A DNA stretch of 64,000 nucleotides from CAVPTL01 sp963794415. Its GTDB lineage: Bacteria; Actinomycetota; Thermoleophilia; Gaiellales; JAICJC01. Location of the stretch: positions 620,001 to 684,000 of the forward strand of contig CAWCDI010000001.1 in assembly GCA_963794415.1 (NCBI GenBank), in the 5' to 3' direction. The notes under the pieces were generated by a model. It saw only the letters and a program-made list of their open reading frames with translations, was not told where the DNA came from and did not search any database. The stretch's first letter is position 1, and every line of letters begins with the position of its first letter. The translations under genes and the position numbers were made by a program. Below are positions 50,444-59,349 of the stretch, in pieces.

Positions 50444-51116
50444 CCGCTACCTCGCCTCGACCGGACTGGCATCCCGGCGCGCGGCCGAGGCCTACATCCG
50501 CGACGGGCGAGTGACGGTGAACGGCGAGGTCGCCGGGCTCGGCACCCAGGTCGAGACGGGCGACGACGTGCGCCTCGACGGCGAGCAGGTCACGCCCGAG
50601 GAGGTGGTCGTCGTGCTCCTGAACAAGGCCGCCGGCGTGATCACGAGCATGAGCGACCCGCAGGGCCGGCCGACCGTGGTCGATGCGGTGCCCAGCGACG
50701 TGCGCCTCTTTCCCGTGGGCAGGCTCGACCGCGCCACCACCGGCGCGCTCGTCCTGACCAACGACGGCGGGCTGGCCCATCGCCTCATGCACCCGCGCCA
50801 CGGCGTGGAGAAGACCTACGTCGCCGAGGTCGAGGGCGTGCCGTCGCTCGATGCGATGGCGGCGCTTCGCATGGGCGTCGAGCTGGACGACGGCATGACG
50901 TCGCCGGCCGCCGTGGAGGCGCCGCGACCCGGCGTCCTCGAGATCACCATCCACGAGGGCCGAAACCGCCAGGTGCGGCGGATGTGCGAGGCGGTGGGCC
51001 ACCCCGTGAAGTCGCTTCACCGCAGCCGCTACGGCCCGCTTACCGTGAAGGGGCTCGCGCTCGGCGCCTGGCGGCCCATCACCGGTGCCGAGCTGGCGGA
51101 GCTGCGCGATGCCTGA
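50427..51116 (+). CDS. rluB: RluB/RsuA-family rRNA pseudouridine synthase
   Basis: 229 residues. N-terminal S4 domain (RLNRYLASTGLASRRAAEAYI; GRVTVNGEVAGLG), then catalytic FPVGRLDRATTGALVLTNDG with the Asp nucleophile, EKTYVAEVEG and IHEGRNRQVRRMCEAVGHPV. Modifies 23S (RluB) or 16S (RsuA) rRNA; the scpB linkage favours RluB. GTG 50427 is chosen because it gives the exact family start PERLNRYLAS. Confidence 0.93.
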   Translation: MPERLNRYLASTGLASRRAAEAYIRDGRVTVNGEVAGLGTQVETGDDVRLDGEQVTPEEVVVVLLNKAAGVITSMSDPQGRPTVVDAVPSDVRLFPVGRLDRATTGALVLTNDGGLAHRLMHPRHGVEKTYVAEVEGVPSLDAMAALRMGVELDDGMTSPAAVEAPRPGVLEITIHEGRNRQVRRMCEAVGHPVKSLHRSRYGPLTVKGLALGAWRPITGAELAELRDA

Positions 51117-52305
51117 CGTCGTGGTGATCGGTGCGGGCCTCTCGGGCCTCACCGCCGCCCACCGGCTCGCGGCCGCAGGCGCCGACGTGGCCGTGCTCGA
51201 GGCCGCGGAGCGGGTTGGAGGCAGGGTCTGGACGCGCACCGCCGGCGGACGGCCGTGGGAGGCCGGCGGCGAGGCGGTCGATGCCACCAACGCGCACCTG
51301 CGGGCGCTGGCAGCAGAGGTTGGGGCCCGGATCGTCCCGGCGGCCGTCGGCTGGGGCGACCATGGCCCGACTCCCTCGGCGATGTGGGTGGCGGGCCGCT
51401 CGCAGTTCGCCTCACCGCCCGGCTACCAGGCGCTCCTGGACGAGATCGACCGGCTTGGCCGCGAGCCCGCTTCGGAGGCGGACCAGATCAGCGTGGCCGG
51501 CTGGCTCCGCGCACACGGCGCGACGCCGTTCGAGCTCGCGCTGGCCGAGGCCATGATCTCGGTGGCGGCATCAACCATGCCGCTCGAGCGCATGTCGCTC
51601 CAGGCGCTCGCGACCAAGGACGCCGCTCGCGGCGGGGTGCGGTCGGACTCGGAGTTCCGGTTCGCAGACGGCGCCGGCGGGTTTGCCGGGCGCATCGCCG
51701 CAGGCCTCGGAGCCCGGGTCGCCCTCGGCAGCGAGGTGATCGCAGTGCGGCAGAGCGCGGGCGGGGCCGAGGTCGTGACCGCCGCCGGCACGCGTATCAG
51801 CGCCGCACGGGTGGTGGTCGCCATGCCCCTGCATGCCCATGCCGCGGTGGAGGGCCTTCGCCCGGTACCTGCCGATGCCGCCTACGGCACCGCGGTCAAG
51901 TCGCTCATCGAGCTCGAGGGCGATCTCCCGGCGGACGCCCCGACGTCGGCCGTCACCGACTCCGTGCTGGGCTATGCGTATCGCCGCGATGCGCGCACGC
52001 TGGGCTCGCTGGTGGGCGCCCGGCCGGCGCAGCGCCTGGCGTGGCTCGGCCCGGCCGCTGCTCGCTCGGCGCTGGGCGAGCCGGTGCGCACCATCTTCGG
52101 CGCGCGCGTCAAGCGCGTGACGCGGGTGATCTACCCGCGCAGCTACCTGATTCTCGCCCCCGGCCAGCTCACGGGCTGGTGGCCGCTGCTGGCCGAGCCG
52201 GACGGGCGCGTCCACTATGCGGGGGCCGAGACGGCGGTGCTCCCGAGCTTCATGGAGGGCGCCGTGATGGCCGGCGACAGGGTCGCCGCCGAGCTGGTCG
52301 CCTAG
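51109..52305 (+). CDS. Flavin amine-oxidase-like FAD protein
   Basis: 398 residues. Dinucleotide-binding VVVIGAGLSGLTAAHRLAAAG followed by VAVLEAAERVGGRVWT, and the C-terminal FAD contact GRVHYAGAETAVLPSFMEGAVMAG. The fold matches monoamine oxidase/protoporphyrinogen oxidase relatives. Substrate unknown; no carotenoid or heme pathway genes adjoin. The start overlaps the rluB 3' end by 8 bp and the TAG stop is shared in a CTAG with the convergent gene. Confidence 0.85.
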   Translation: MPDVVVIGAGLSGLTAAHRLAAAGADVAVLEAAERVGGRVWTRTAGGRPWEAGGEAVDATNAHLRALAAEVGARIVPAAVGWGDHGPTPSAMWVAGRSQFASPPGYQALLDEIDRLGREPASEADQISVAGWLRAHGATPFELALAEAMISVAASTMPLERMSLQALATKDAARGGVRSDSEFRFADGAGGFAGRIAAGLGARVALGSEVIAVRQSAGGAEVVTAAGTRISAARVVVAMPLHAHAAVEGLRPVPADAAYGTAVKSLIELEGDLPADAPTSAVTDSVLGYAYRRDARTLGSLVGARPAQRLAWLGPAAARSALGEPVRTIFGARVKRVTRVIYPRSYLILAPGQLTGWWPLLAEPDGRVHYAGAETAVLPSFMEGAVMAGDRVAAELVA

Positions 52306-52952
52306 AGCTTGGGGAAGTCGGGGCGGTCGCGGATGGCGTCGAGATCGCTGTCGGTCGCCGCCCACTTCGCGTTCCCGGGATCCAGCTGCAGGGCGGCGGT
52401 GAGGTGCGCGACGGCCTCGTCGTAGTCGCCCGAGAGGGTCTTGTAGCACGCCAGGTTGTAGAGCAGGCTGGCGCCGTTCGGATGCAGCTCGAGGCCCTCG
52501 TGGATCACGTCCATCGCCTGGGTGAAGTTGCCGTCGCGGGCTGCGGGCTCGGCGACGAAGTTGAACTCCCACTCCGACGGCGTGAACCCGCCCTCCTCGG
52601 GCGCGCCCATCACCATGATGGTGGTGTTCGGGGCGGTGGACCCGGCCGAGCGGCGCGCGGCCGGGTCGGACACGAACACGAATGTGCCTGCGGGCGCCTC
52701 GATCTCGGCGCCGCCCACCACGAACCGGGCCGCGCCGGTCGCTACGAAGTAGAGCTCCTTGTGGTGCCCGGCCATCGCGCCGAGCTCGTCGTGCTCCTCG
52801 ATCACGTCCTCGCCGGCTGCCTCGGCCACGAAGGCGTTGATGCCGAACGCCGTGATGCCGAGGTGGCGGCGGATGGGCTTCCATGCGACGTCGCCCGTTG
52901 AGAGCGTCGGGATCTCGCTGAGATGGGCGGTCGAGAACTGCGGTTCATCCAT
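52302..52952 (-). CDS. Cupin-TPR fusion protein
   Basis: 216 residues. Residues about 25-125 form a cupin-like barrel (HDELGAMAGHHKELYFVATG; EIEAPAGTFVFVSDPAARR). Residues about 140-205 form tetratricopeptide-type helices (VIHEGLELHPNGASLLYNLA; GDYDEAVAHLTAALQLDPGN). Some cupin metal ligands are recognisable (H, H, E) but a full set is not certain. Function unknown; possibly a sensor or scaffold. Converges on the amine-oxidase-like gene with a shared CTAG. Confidence 0.75.
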   Translation of the reverse strand: MDEPQFSTAHLSEIPTLSTGDVAWKPIRRHLGITAFGINAFVAEAAGEDVIEEHDELGAMAGHHKELYFVATGAARFVVGGAEIEAPAGTFVFVSDPAARRSAGSTAPNTTIMVMGAPEEGGFTPSEWEFNFVAEPAARDGNFTQAMDVIHEGLELHPNGASLLYNLACYKTLSGDYDEAVAHLTAALQLDPGNAKWAATDSDLDAIRDRPDFPKL

Positions 52953-52975
52953 GCGCGGCGAAGTCTAGGCGCGCA

Positions 52976-53953
52976 TCAGCGGCGAGACCACCTGCGCGTG
53001 ACCGCCGGCGCGTGGCGGTCACCTGCCTGCTGCGCGCCCTTGCGCATGCCGCGAACGCCGAGGTAGGCGCGCGCCTGAAGCGTGGACGTGAGCGACTGGA
53101 TCCGGCCAGTGGGAACGTGGGCGAGCTCGTAGCCGCACGCCTCCAGCTGCCGTCCCGCCACCGTCTCGAACGCGGCGATGTCCGACTCGCTCAGCTCGGT
53201 GCGCCAGTCGCGCGCGAGCGGATCGAGCGGCAGGTTGGCCCGCCCGAACTCCACGGTATCGGGCAGGTGCACGCGGTCGTGGTAGGCCACCAGGGACGGG
53301 TCGTGGGCGATGCCGATGAAGTCACAGAGGCGCTCGACCGTCGCCTCGGGCTCGCGCACGAGCTCCTCGTAGCGCACCTCGGCATAGCGCTCGCCCAGGT
53401 CGGCGCCGGTATCGCGCCCGCGGCCCACCGCCGACTGCCACCAGGCCCCGGCTGCGGCCGCGGTGGGAGCGACCCAGCGCCGCCCGCCGGCCGAGAGTGC
53501 CAGGTGCGAGGCGGCCACGTCGCGCCCGTCGCGGATCACGTGGATGACGCGCATGTCGGGCCAGATCTCGCGCAGCTGGTCGAGGATGAAGACGTAGTGC
53601 GGGGTCTTGTCGCCCCAGCGCTGCTTCCCCTCGGATGCTGCGTAGGCCGAGAAGAAGCCGCCGAGCGTGTCTGCCAGCGACGCTGGCTGGGCGCCCACCA
53701 CCCGGGCCGCGGTCTGGCCCGGATCGAGCCCCCAGCGGCGGAAGTGCCCGTCGTTGGCCACGTCGGCGGCGACCGCCGAGACCATCGCGGGCGTCCAGGT
53801 ACGGCGGCCGTAGCGGTGTCCCACGTAGCCGAGGAAGTGCGACTCGGGCGGGATCGAGAGCTCGGGGTGGGCACCCAGCATCGAGCGCACCAGCGTGGTG
53901 CCGCTACGCGCCGCACCGACGATGAACACGGGCGGGGGAGAGGGCTCGCTCAC
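52976..53953 (-). CDS. PAPS-dependent sulfotransferase family protein
   Basis: 325 residues. The 5'-phosphosulfate loop FIVGAARSGTTLVRSMLGAHP is at the N-terminus, the 3'-phosphate-binding segment VIHVIRDGRDVAASHLA in the middle, and the sequence continues RYEELVREPEATVERLCDFIG. This is the sulfotransferase domain 1/3 arrangement, transferring sulfate from PAPS to a small molecule or glycan. The C-terminus is basic. GTG 53953 lies 11 bp downstream of the trpS stop on the same strand. Acceptor unknown. Confidence 0.85.
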   Translation of the reverse strand: MSEPSPPPVFIVGAARSGTTLVRSMLGAHPELSIPPESHFLGYVGHRYGRRTWTPAMVSAVAADVANDGHFRRWGLDPGQTAARVVGAQPASLADTLGGFFSAYAASEGKQRWGDKTPHYVFILDQLREIWPDMRVIHVIRDGRDVAASHLALSAGGRRWVAPTAAAAGAWWQSAVGRGRDTGADLGERYAEVRYEELVREPEATVERLCDFIGIAHDPSLVAYHDRVHLPDTVEFGRANLPLDPLARDWRTELSESDIAAFETVAGRQLEACGYELAHVPTGRIQSLTSTLQARAYLGVRGMRKGAQQAGDRHAPAVTRRWSRR

Positions 53954-53963
53954 GCCGTGGCCT

Positions 53964-54953
53964 TCAGACGCCTGGGACGTCGAAGCCCATCCGCAGCTTC
54001 ATCTCGTTCACGGTCACCCCGGAGACCTCGCGCGCCCGCGCGGCGCCGGCATCCAGGATGGCCCGGAGCTTGGTCTCGTCGGAGCGAAGCTCGGTGTAGC
54101 GCTCGCGAAGCGGCGCGAGCATTGCCACCACCGCGTCGGCCACATCGCCCTTGAACTGGCCGTAGCCGGCACCCTCGTAGTCCGACTCGATCTGCTCGGG
54201 CGCGCGATCCGAGGCGATCGAGAGGATCTCGATGAGGTTCGCGATGCCCTCCTTGCCCTCGCCGCGGCGCACCTCCCGGCCCGAGTCGGTGACCGCCGAG
54301 CGGATCTTCTTGGCCGTCACCTCCGGAGTGTCGGTGAGGAGCACGGTGCCCTGGGGATTGCCGCCCGTGGTGGACATCTTGCGCGTGGGATCCTGGAGAT
54401 CCATCACGCGGCCGCCGGTGGACGGCACTGCCGCCTCGGGGATGGTGAAGAGCTCGCCGTAGCGGCTGTTGAACCGCTGGGCGACGTCGCGCGTGAGCTC
54501 GATGTGCTGGCGCTGGTCGTCGCCCACCGGCACCCTGTCTGCGTGGTAGAGCACGATGTCGCCCACCTGCAGCACGGGGTAGGTGAAGAGATCGGCCGAG
54601 ACCGACTGCTGCCCCTGGCTCTTGTCCTTGAACTGGGTCATCCGCTGGAGCTCGCCCGTGGTGGCGAGCGCGCCGAGGAGCCAGGCCGCCTCGGTGTGGG
54701 CAGGCACGTGGCTCTGGATGAAGAGCGTGCACCGGTCGGGGTCGAGCCCGGCGGCGAGCAGGGTCGCGGCGGTGTCGAGCGTGTTCTCGCGAAGGGTGGT
54801 GTGGTCGTAGGGCTGCGAGATGGAGTGCAGGTCGACCACGCAGTAGAACGCCTCTCCCAGATCCTGGTCGGTGACGTAGTGGCGGATCGCGCCGATGTAG
54901 TTGCCCAGATGCTTGCGCCCGGTGGGCTGAATTCCTGAGAAGACCCGTGTCAT
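53964..54953 (-). CDS. trpS: Tryptophan--tRNA ligase
   Basis: 329 residues, class I synthetase. FSGIQPTGRKHLGNYIGA contains the HIGH-equivalent HLGN; VLQVGDIVLYHADRVPVG and DQRQHIELTRD bind Trp/ATP; the KMSKS-equivalent is RKMSTTGGNPQG, a variant loop. ATG 54953 is chosen over the upstream start at 55052, which would run through the divergent promoter. A TAGGAT -10 lies 8 nt before it. Confidence 0.95.
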   Translation of the reverse strand: MTRVFSGIQPTGRKHLGNYIGAIRHYVTDQDLGEAFYCVVDLHSISQPYDHTTLRENTLDTAATLLAAGLDPDRCTLFIQSHVPAHTEAAWLLGALATTGELQRMTQFKDKSQGQQSVSADLFTYPVLQVGDIVLYHADRVPVGDDQRQHIELTRDVAQRFNSRYGELFTIPEAAVPSTGGRVMDLQDPTRKMSTTGGNPQGTVLLTDTPEVTAKKIRSAVTDSGREVRRGEGKEGIANLIEILSIASDRAPEQIESDYEGAGYGQFKGDVADAVVAMLAPLRERYTELRSDETKLRAILDAGAARAREVSGVTVNEMKLRMGFDVPGV

Positions 54954-54961
54954 GAAGGCAG

Positions 54962-54967
54962 ATCCTA
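54962..54967 (-). promoter_or_regulatory. -10 element of trpS (leaderless)
   Basis: TAGGAT on the minus strand, 8 nt before ATG 54953; divergent from the aroG promoter. Confidence 0.55.
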
Positions 54968-54994
54968 ACGGGGGAGAGCCCGGACCCCGCTCGG

Positions 54995-55000
54995 TAGACT
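54995..55000 (+). promoter_or_regulatory. -10 element of aroG (leaderless)
   Basis: CTCGGTAGACTG, core TAGACT, 8 nt before ATG 55009. Same decamer-like context as dnaE1 and ppsR. Confidence 0.65.
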
Positions 55001-55008
55001 GAACCGCT

Positions 55009-56385
55009 ATGGCTGCGACTTCCCCGGCATGGTCACCTTCATCCTGGCGCACACGCGAGGCCCTGCATCAACCGCAGTGGCCCGACGAGGCTGCGGCCGA
55101 GGCCGTGCGCGAGCGGCTGGCAACCCTTCCGCCCCTGGTGTTCGCCGGTGAGGCCCGCCAGCTGCGCGAGTCGCTGGCCGATGTCGCGGCCGGGCGCGGG
55201 TTCCTGCTGCAGGCGGGCGACTGCGCCGAGTCGTTCGACGATTTCACCGCACCCTCCATCCGCGAGAAGCTCAAGATCATGCTGCAGATGGCGGCCGTGC
55301 TCACGTACGGCTCCATGCTCCCGGTGGTCAAGGTCGGCCGCATCGCCGGCCAGTTCACCAAGCCGCGCTCGTCCCCGACCGAGGTCGTCGACGGCGTCGA
55401 GATCCCCACATTTCGCGGGCACATGGTGCACGGCGACCGGCCCACGGCCGAGGATCGCCGCTTCGACCCCCAGCGGATGCTGGCCGGCTACCACCAGTCG
55501 GCGGCCACGCTCAACCTGCTGCGGGCGTTCACGAAGGGCGGCTTCGCCGATCTGACCAAGGTGCACCTCTGGAACCAGGAGTTCGTCTCCTCATCGCCCG
55601 AGGGCCGGCGGTACGAGGTGATCGCCGACGAGATCGAGCGGGCGCTGCGCTTCATGGCTGCCTGCGGCATCGATCTGGAAGCCGAGCGGCAGCTGCACGA
55701 GGTGGACGTCTGGACCAGCCACGAGGGCCTGCTCCTTGACTACGAGCAGAGCATGACCCGGCGCGACTCGCTCACGGGCGACTGGTACGACTGCTCGGCC
55801 CACATGCTGTGGGTCGGCGAGCGCACGCGCCAGCTGGGCGGTGCGCACCTCGAGTTCTTCTCCGGCGTCCACAACCCGCTGGGGGTGAAGATCGGGCCGT
55901 CCACGCAGCCGTCCGACCTCATCGATCTGTGCGAGCAGCTCAACCCCGGGCAGATCCCCGGCCGGCTCACCTTCATCGCCCGGATGGGCGCCGCGCGCGT
56001 GACCGAGGTGCTGCCGGGCCTGCTCGACGCCGCCCGCGACGCCGGCCACCCCATCGTGTGGGTGTGCGATCCGATGCATGCGAACACCATCAAGACCGAG
56101 GGCGGCATCAAGACCCGGCGCTTCGAGGACGTGATGGGCGAGCTGCAGGCGTTCTTCGATGTGTGCAACGCGTGCGACGTGTGGCCCGGCGGGGTGCACC
56201 TCGAGTTCACCGGCGACCACGTGACCGAGTGCCTCGGCGGATCGCAGGCGGTGCTCGAATCGCAGCTGGATCACAACTACTCCACGCTGTGTGATCCGCG
56301 GCTCAACGCGCGTCAGTCGCTGGATCTGGCCTTCCGGCTGGCCGAGCTGATGCAGCGGGCCGTGCGCGCGAGCGACGCGGGATGA
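55009..56385 (+). CDS. aroG: 3-deoxy-7-phosphoheptulonate synthase, class II
   Basis: 458 residues; condenses PEP and erythrose 4-phosphate, the entry step of the shikimate pathway. It is the plant/mycobacterial type: LLQAGDCAESFDDF, GRIAGQFTKPRSSP, FRGHMVHGDRP, LWVGERTRQLGGAHLEFFSG, GVKIGPSTQP, WVCDPMHANTIKTEGGIKTR, LEFTGDHVTECLGG and DHNYSTLCDPRLNARQSLDLAF. First gene of an operon with tyrA and aroA, to which it is joined by ATGA and GTGA. Confidence 0.97.
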   Translation: MAATSPAWSPSSWRTREALHQPQWPDEAAAEAVRERLATLPPLVFAGEARQLRESLADVAAGRGFLLQAGDCAESFDDFTAPSIREKLKIMLQMAAVLTYGSMLPVVKVGRIAGQFTKPRSSPTEVVDGVEIPTFRGHMVHGDRPTAEDRRFDPQRMLAGYHQSAATLNLLRAFTKGGFADLTKVHLWNQEFVSSSPEGRRYEVIADEIERALRFMAACGIDLEAERQLHEVDVWTSHEGLLLDYEQSMTRRDSLTGDWYDCSAHMLWVGERTRQLGGAHLEFFSGVHNPLGVKIGPSTQPSDLIDLCEQLNPGQIPGRLTFIARMGAARVTEVLPGLLDAARDAGHPIVWVCDPMHANTIKTEGGIKTRRFEDVMGELQAFFDVCNACDVWPGGVHLEFTGDHVTECLGGSQAVLESQLDHNYSTLCDPRLNARQSLDLAFRLAELMQRAVRASDAG

Positions 56386-57473
56386 AGATCGCAATCGTCG
56401 GACTGGGCCTGATCGGGGGCTCCATTGGGCTGGCCGCCCGCGCGCTGGGCGACGAGGTGGCGGTCTACGACAGCGATCCGGCCGCCGGCGCTGCGGGCGT
56501 CGAGCTGGGGGCTGCCAGCAGGGTGGCCGGCACGGTCTCCGACGCCGTCGCAGATGCCGAGATCGTGTTCGTGTGCGGCCCGGTGGCCGATCTGCCCGTG
56601 CTCGTGGCTGAGGCGCTCGAGGCGGCGCCGGACGGCTGCGTGGTGACCGACGTCGGCTCGACCAAGGGCCGGCTCGCCGCTGCCGCCGGGGGCGATCCGC
56701 GGTTCGTCGGCGGTCACCCGGTGTGCGGATCGGAGACGAGGGGGGTGGCCAACGCCCGGGCCGACCTCTTCGAGGGCGCGACATGGTTTCTCACGCCCGG
56801 CCCGGCCACCGATCCGGTATGTCACCGCGCGGTGCTGCGCTACGTGTCGCGGCTCGGCGCGCGGCCGGTGGCGATCGACGCCGACGCCCACGACCGGCTT
56901 GTGGCGCTCACCAGCCACCTGCCGCACGCGCTCTCGAACATGCTGGCAAACCAGGCCGGCGCGAGCCGGATCGACGGCCACGACCCGCTCACCGCGGTCG
57001 GCGGATCGTTCCGCGACATGACGCGGGTGGCGGGCGCCAACCCGCGCATCTGGGTCGATATCTTCCTGGACAACCGCGACGCGGTCCTCGACGGCCTGCG
57101 CGAGCACGGCCGCGCCGTCGAGACCCTCACGCGGGCGCTCGAGCGCGAGGACGCGGGCTACCTGGCCCGCTGGATCGCCGAGGCGTCGTCCAACCGCCGC
57201 CGCATGCTCGCCGAGGCCTACAGCACCACGCCCGAGGAGCTCCACCGGGTGCGGGTGCGCGTTCCCGACCGGCCGGGCGCGATCTCGGGCATCACCCAGG
57301 CGCTGGGCGCCGAGGGCATCAACATCGAGGACTTCGAGCTGCACCACCTCTCCACGGACGTCGGCGGAACGGTGGTCGTCGTGATCGCAGGCGCCGACCA
57401 CGCGGCCCGTGCCGTTGACCTGCTCGACTCTCACGGCTACCAGGCCACCACCAGCGCGGCGGTCGAGCAGTGA
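56382..57473 (+). CDS. tyrA: Prephenate dehydrogenase with ACT domain
   Basis: 363 residues; NAD(P)-dependent step to 4-hydroxyphenylpyruvate for tyrosine. Rossmann start IAIVGLGLIGGSIGLAARAL, TDVGSTKGRL, FVGGHPVCGSETRGVANA, LTSHLPHALSNMLA, GSFRDMTRVAGANPRIW. Residues about 285-363 form an ACT domain (VRVRVPDRPGAISGITQALG), suggesting feedback control by an aromatic amino acid. An arogenate-specific form is possible. Overlaps aroG and aroA by 4 bp. Confidence 0.95.
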   Translation: MKIAIVGLGLIGGSIGLAARALGDEVAVYDSDPAAGAAGVELGAASRVAGTVSDAVADAEIVFVCGPVADLPVLVAEALEAAPDGCVVTDVGSTKGRLAAAAGGDPRFVGGHPVCGSETRGVANARADLFEGATWFLTPGPATDPVCHRAVLRYVSRLGARPVAIDADAHDRLVALTSHLPHALSNMLANQAGASRIDGHDPLTAVGGSFRDMTRVAGANPRIWVDIFLDNRDAVLDGLREHGRAVETLTRALEREDAGYLARWIAEASSNRRRMLAEAYSTTPEELHRVRVRVPDRPGAISGITQALGAEGINIEDFELHHLSTDVGGTVVVVIAGADHAARAVDLLDSHGYQATTSAAVEQ

Positions 57474-58771
57474 GCGCCGCCGAGCTCCGGGTGGGCCCCT
57501 CGGGCGGGCTGGTGGGCGAGCTCGACGTGCCCGGCGACAAGTCGGTGAGCCACCGCGCGGTGATGATCGGCTCGCTGGCCGACGAGACCGTCACCGTGAC
57601 CGGGTTCGGGCCGTCTGCCGACACGCTTGCAACCATCGCGGCCTTCGAGTCGATGGGCGTGCGGATCGACCGCGCCGACGACGATACGACGCTCCACATC
57701 CACGGGGTGGGCCTGCGCGGCCTCACGCCGCCCGACGGCCCCATCGACGTGCGCAACGCCGGCACGCTGATGCGCCTGCTGCCGGGCATCCTCGCCGGCC
57801 AGACCGGCGAGTTCGTGCTCACGGGCGATGAGAGCATCCTCAAGCGGCCGATGGGCCGCGTCGCGACGCCGCTCGGCCAGATGGGCGTGCAGATCGCCAC
57901 CGCCGACGGGCTCCCGCCCGTGACGGTGTATGCCAACGGCTCGGTCGATCCCATCAACTACGTGCTGCCGGTGGCCTCGGCGCAGGTGAAGTCGGCCGTG
58001 CTGCTGGCCGGCCTCTTCTGCGATCACGGCATGACGGTGGTGGAGGAGCCCCTGGCGACGCGCGACCACACCGAGCGGATGCTGCAGCGCGCCGGCGTGC
58101 CCATCGACCGCCGTCCCGGCCGGGTTGCCATCTCGCCGGTGCGCGAGCTGGTGCTGCCCGCAATCGAGGTGCCCGGCGACTTCTCGTCCGCGGCGCCGTT
58201 CATCGTCGCTGCGACGGCCATCCAGGGCTCGAACCTGACGCTTCGCGGCATCGGCATCAACCCGACGCGCACCGGGCTCCTGGCGGTGATGGAGCGTATG
58301 GGCGCGAAGGTGGGGCTCTTCCGGCGGCGGTTCGTGGGCGGCGAGCCGGTGGCCGACATCGAGGTGCGTCCGGCCGATCTGGTCGCCGCCGACGTGGAGG
58401 CCGACCAGGTGCCGAGCCTCATCGACGAGCTCCCGCTGCTGGTGCTGCTCGCGAGCTTCGCCCACGGCGTCTCGACCATCCGCGGGGCGGGTGAGCTTCG
58501 CGTGAAGGAGTCCGACCGTATCGCCACGGTGGTCGATGCCCTGAACTCCATCGGCGCCCACGTGCGCGCCCTCGACGACGGCTTCGAGATCCGCGGCGTG
58601 CCCACCCGCCTTCGCGGCGGCGAGATCGACGCTGCCGGCGACCACCGCATCGCGATGCTGGGCGCGGTTGCCGGCGCCTGCTCGCAGAGCGGCGTCACGG
58701 TCTCGGGCGCCGAGGCGCTGGCCGTCAGCTTCCCCGATTTCGCCGAGCGGCTGGCGGCCGTCTCGGGATGA
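57470..58771 (+). CDS. aroA: 3-phosphoshikimate 1-carboxyvinyltransferase (EPSP synthase)
   Basis: 433 residues; adds enolpyruvate to shikimate 3-phosphate. PGDKSVSHRAVMIG at the N-terminus, VRNAGTLMRLLPG, LTGDESILKRPMGR, ASAQVKSAVLLAGL, and the C-terminal LRVKESDRIATVVDAL and DHRIAML. In the glyphosate-contact loop, E. coli GNAGTAMRPL reads RNAGTLMRLL; the Pro is Leu, so sensitivity to glyphosate may differ (inference). GTGA and ATGA overlaps with tyrA and cmk. Confidence 0.97.
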   Translation: MSAAELRVGPSGGLVGELDVPGDKSVSHRAVMIGSLADETVTVTGFGPSADTLATIAAFESMGVRIDRADDDTTLHIHGVGLRGLTPPDGPIDVRNAGTLMRLLPGILAGQTGEFVLTGDESILKRPMGRVATPLGQMGVQIATADGLPPVTVYANGSVDPINYVLPVASAQVKSAVLLAGLFCDHGMTVVEEPLATRDHTERMLQRAGVPIDRRPGRVAISPVRELVLPAIEVPGDFSSAAPFIVAATAIQGSNLTLRGIGINPTRTGLLAVMERMGAKVGLFRRRFVGGEPVADIEVRPADLVAADVEADQVPSLIDELPLLVLLASFAHGVSTIRGAGELRVKESDRIATVVDALNSIGAHVRALDDGFEIRGVPTRLRGGEIDAAGDHRIAMLGAVAGACSQSGVTVSGAEALAVSFPDFAERLAAVSG

Positions 58772-59349
58772 TCGTGACCATCGACGGCCCCGCGGGCGTG
58801 GGCAAGAGCACCGTGGCCCGCCGGGTCGCCGAGAGCCTCGGCGTCCCCTACGTGGACACCGGGTCGATGTACCGGGAGCTCACCGCGACCGCGCTCGAGC
58901 GCGGGGCCGACGTGGACGACGAGGCCGCTCTTGCCGCGCTCGTCGGCGTGCCGCCCGCCGTGCCCACGGATCTCCGGTCCGAGCGGATCTCGGCGTCGGT
59001 CAGCGCCGTCTCCCGCCATCCGCTGGTGCGCGCGAGGATGCTCGAGCTGCAGCGAAGCCGCGCCGGCGACGCCGCCGTGCTCGAGGGGCGCGACACCGGC
59101 ACGCGCGTGCGGCCCGACGCGGGCGTGAAGATCTACCTGACGGCGCCGGTCGCGGTGCGCGCCGCCCGCCGCGCCGCCGACCTCGGGCTGCCGCCCGCCG
59201 ACATCGAGCGCACCATCGCCGAGCGCGACGCCCGCGATGCAGCGCAGATGCCCCCTGCGGCGGATGCGCACATCCTCGACACCTCCGAGCTCGACGCAGA
59301 CCAGGTCACCGAGCACGTGCTCGGCCTCGTGCGGAGCGCGGCGGCGTGA
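58768..59349 (+). CDS. cmk: Cytidylate kinase
   Basis: 193 residues, shorter than E. coli Cmk (227). P-loop IDGPAGVGKSTVARRVAE, then VPYVDTGSMYRELTATAL, AVLEGRDTGTRVRPDAGVKIYLTA (canonical GRDIGTVV is GRDTGTRV) and the LID-region Arg residues. Phosphorylates CMP/dCMP. Deletions lie in the CMP-binding insert. aroA-cmk-plsC-der is a recurrent gene order. Confidence 0.94.
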   Translation: MIVTIDGPAGVGKSTVARRVAESLGVPYVDTGSMYRELTATALERGADVDDEAALAALVGVPPAVPTDLRSERISASVSAVSRHPLVRARMLELQRSRAGDAAVLEGRDTGTRVRPDAGVKIYLTAPVAVRAARRAADLGLPPADIERTIAERDARDAAQMPPAADAHILDTSELDADQVTEHVLGLVRSAAA

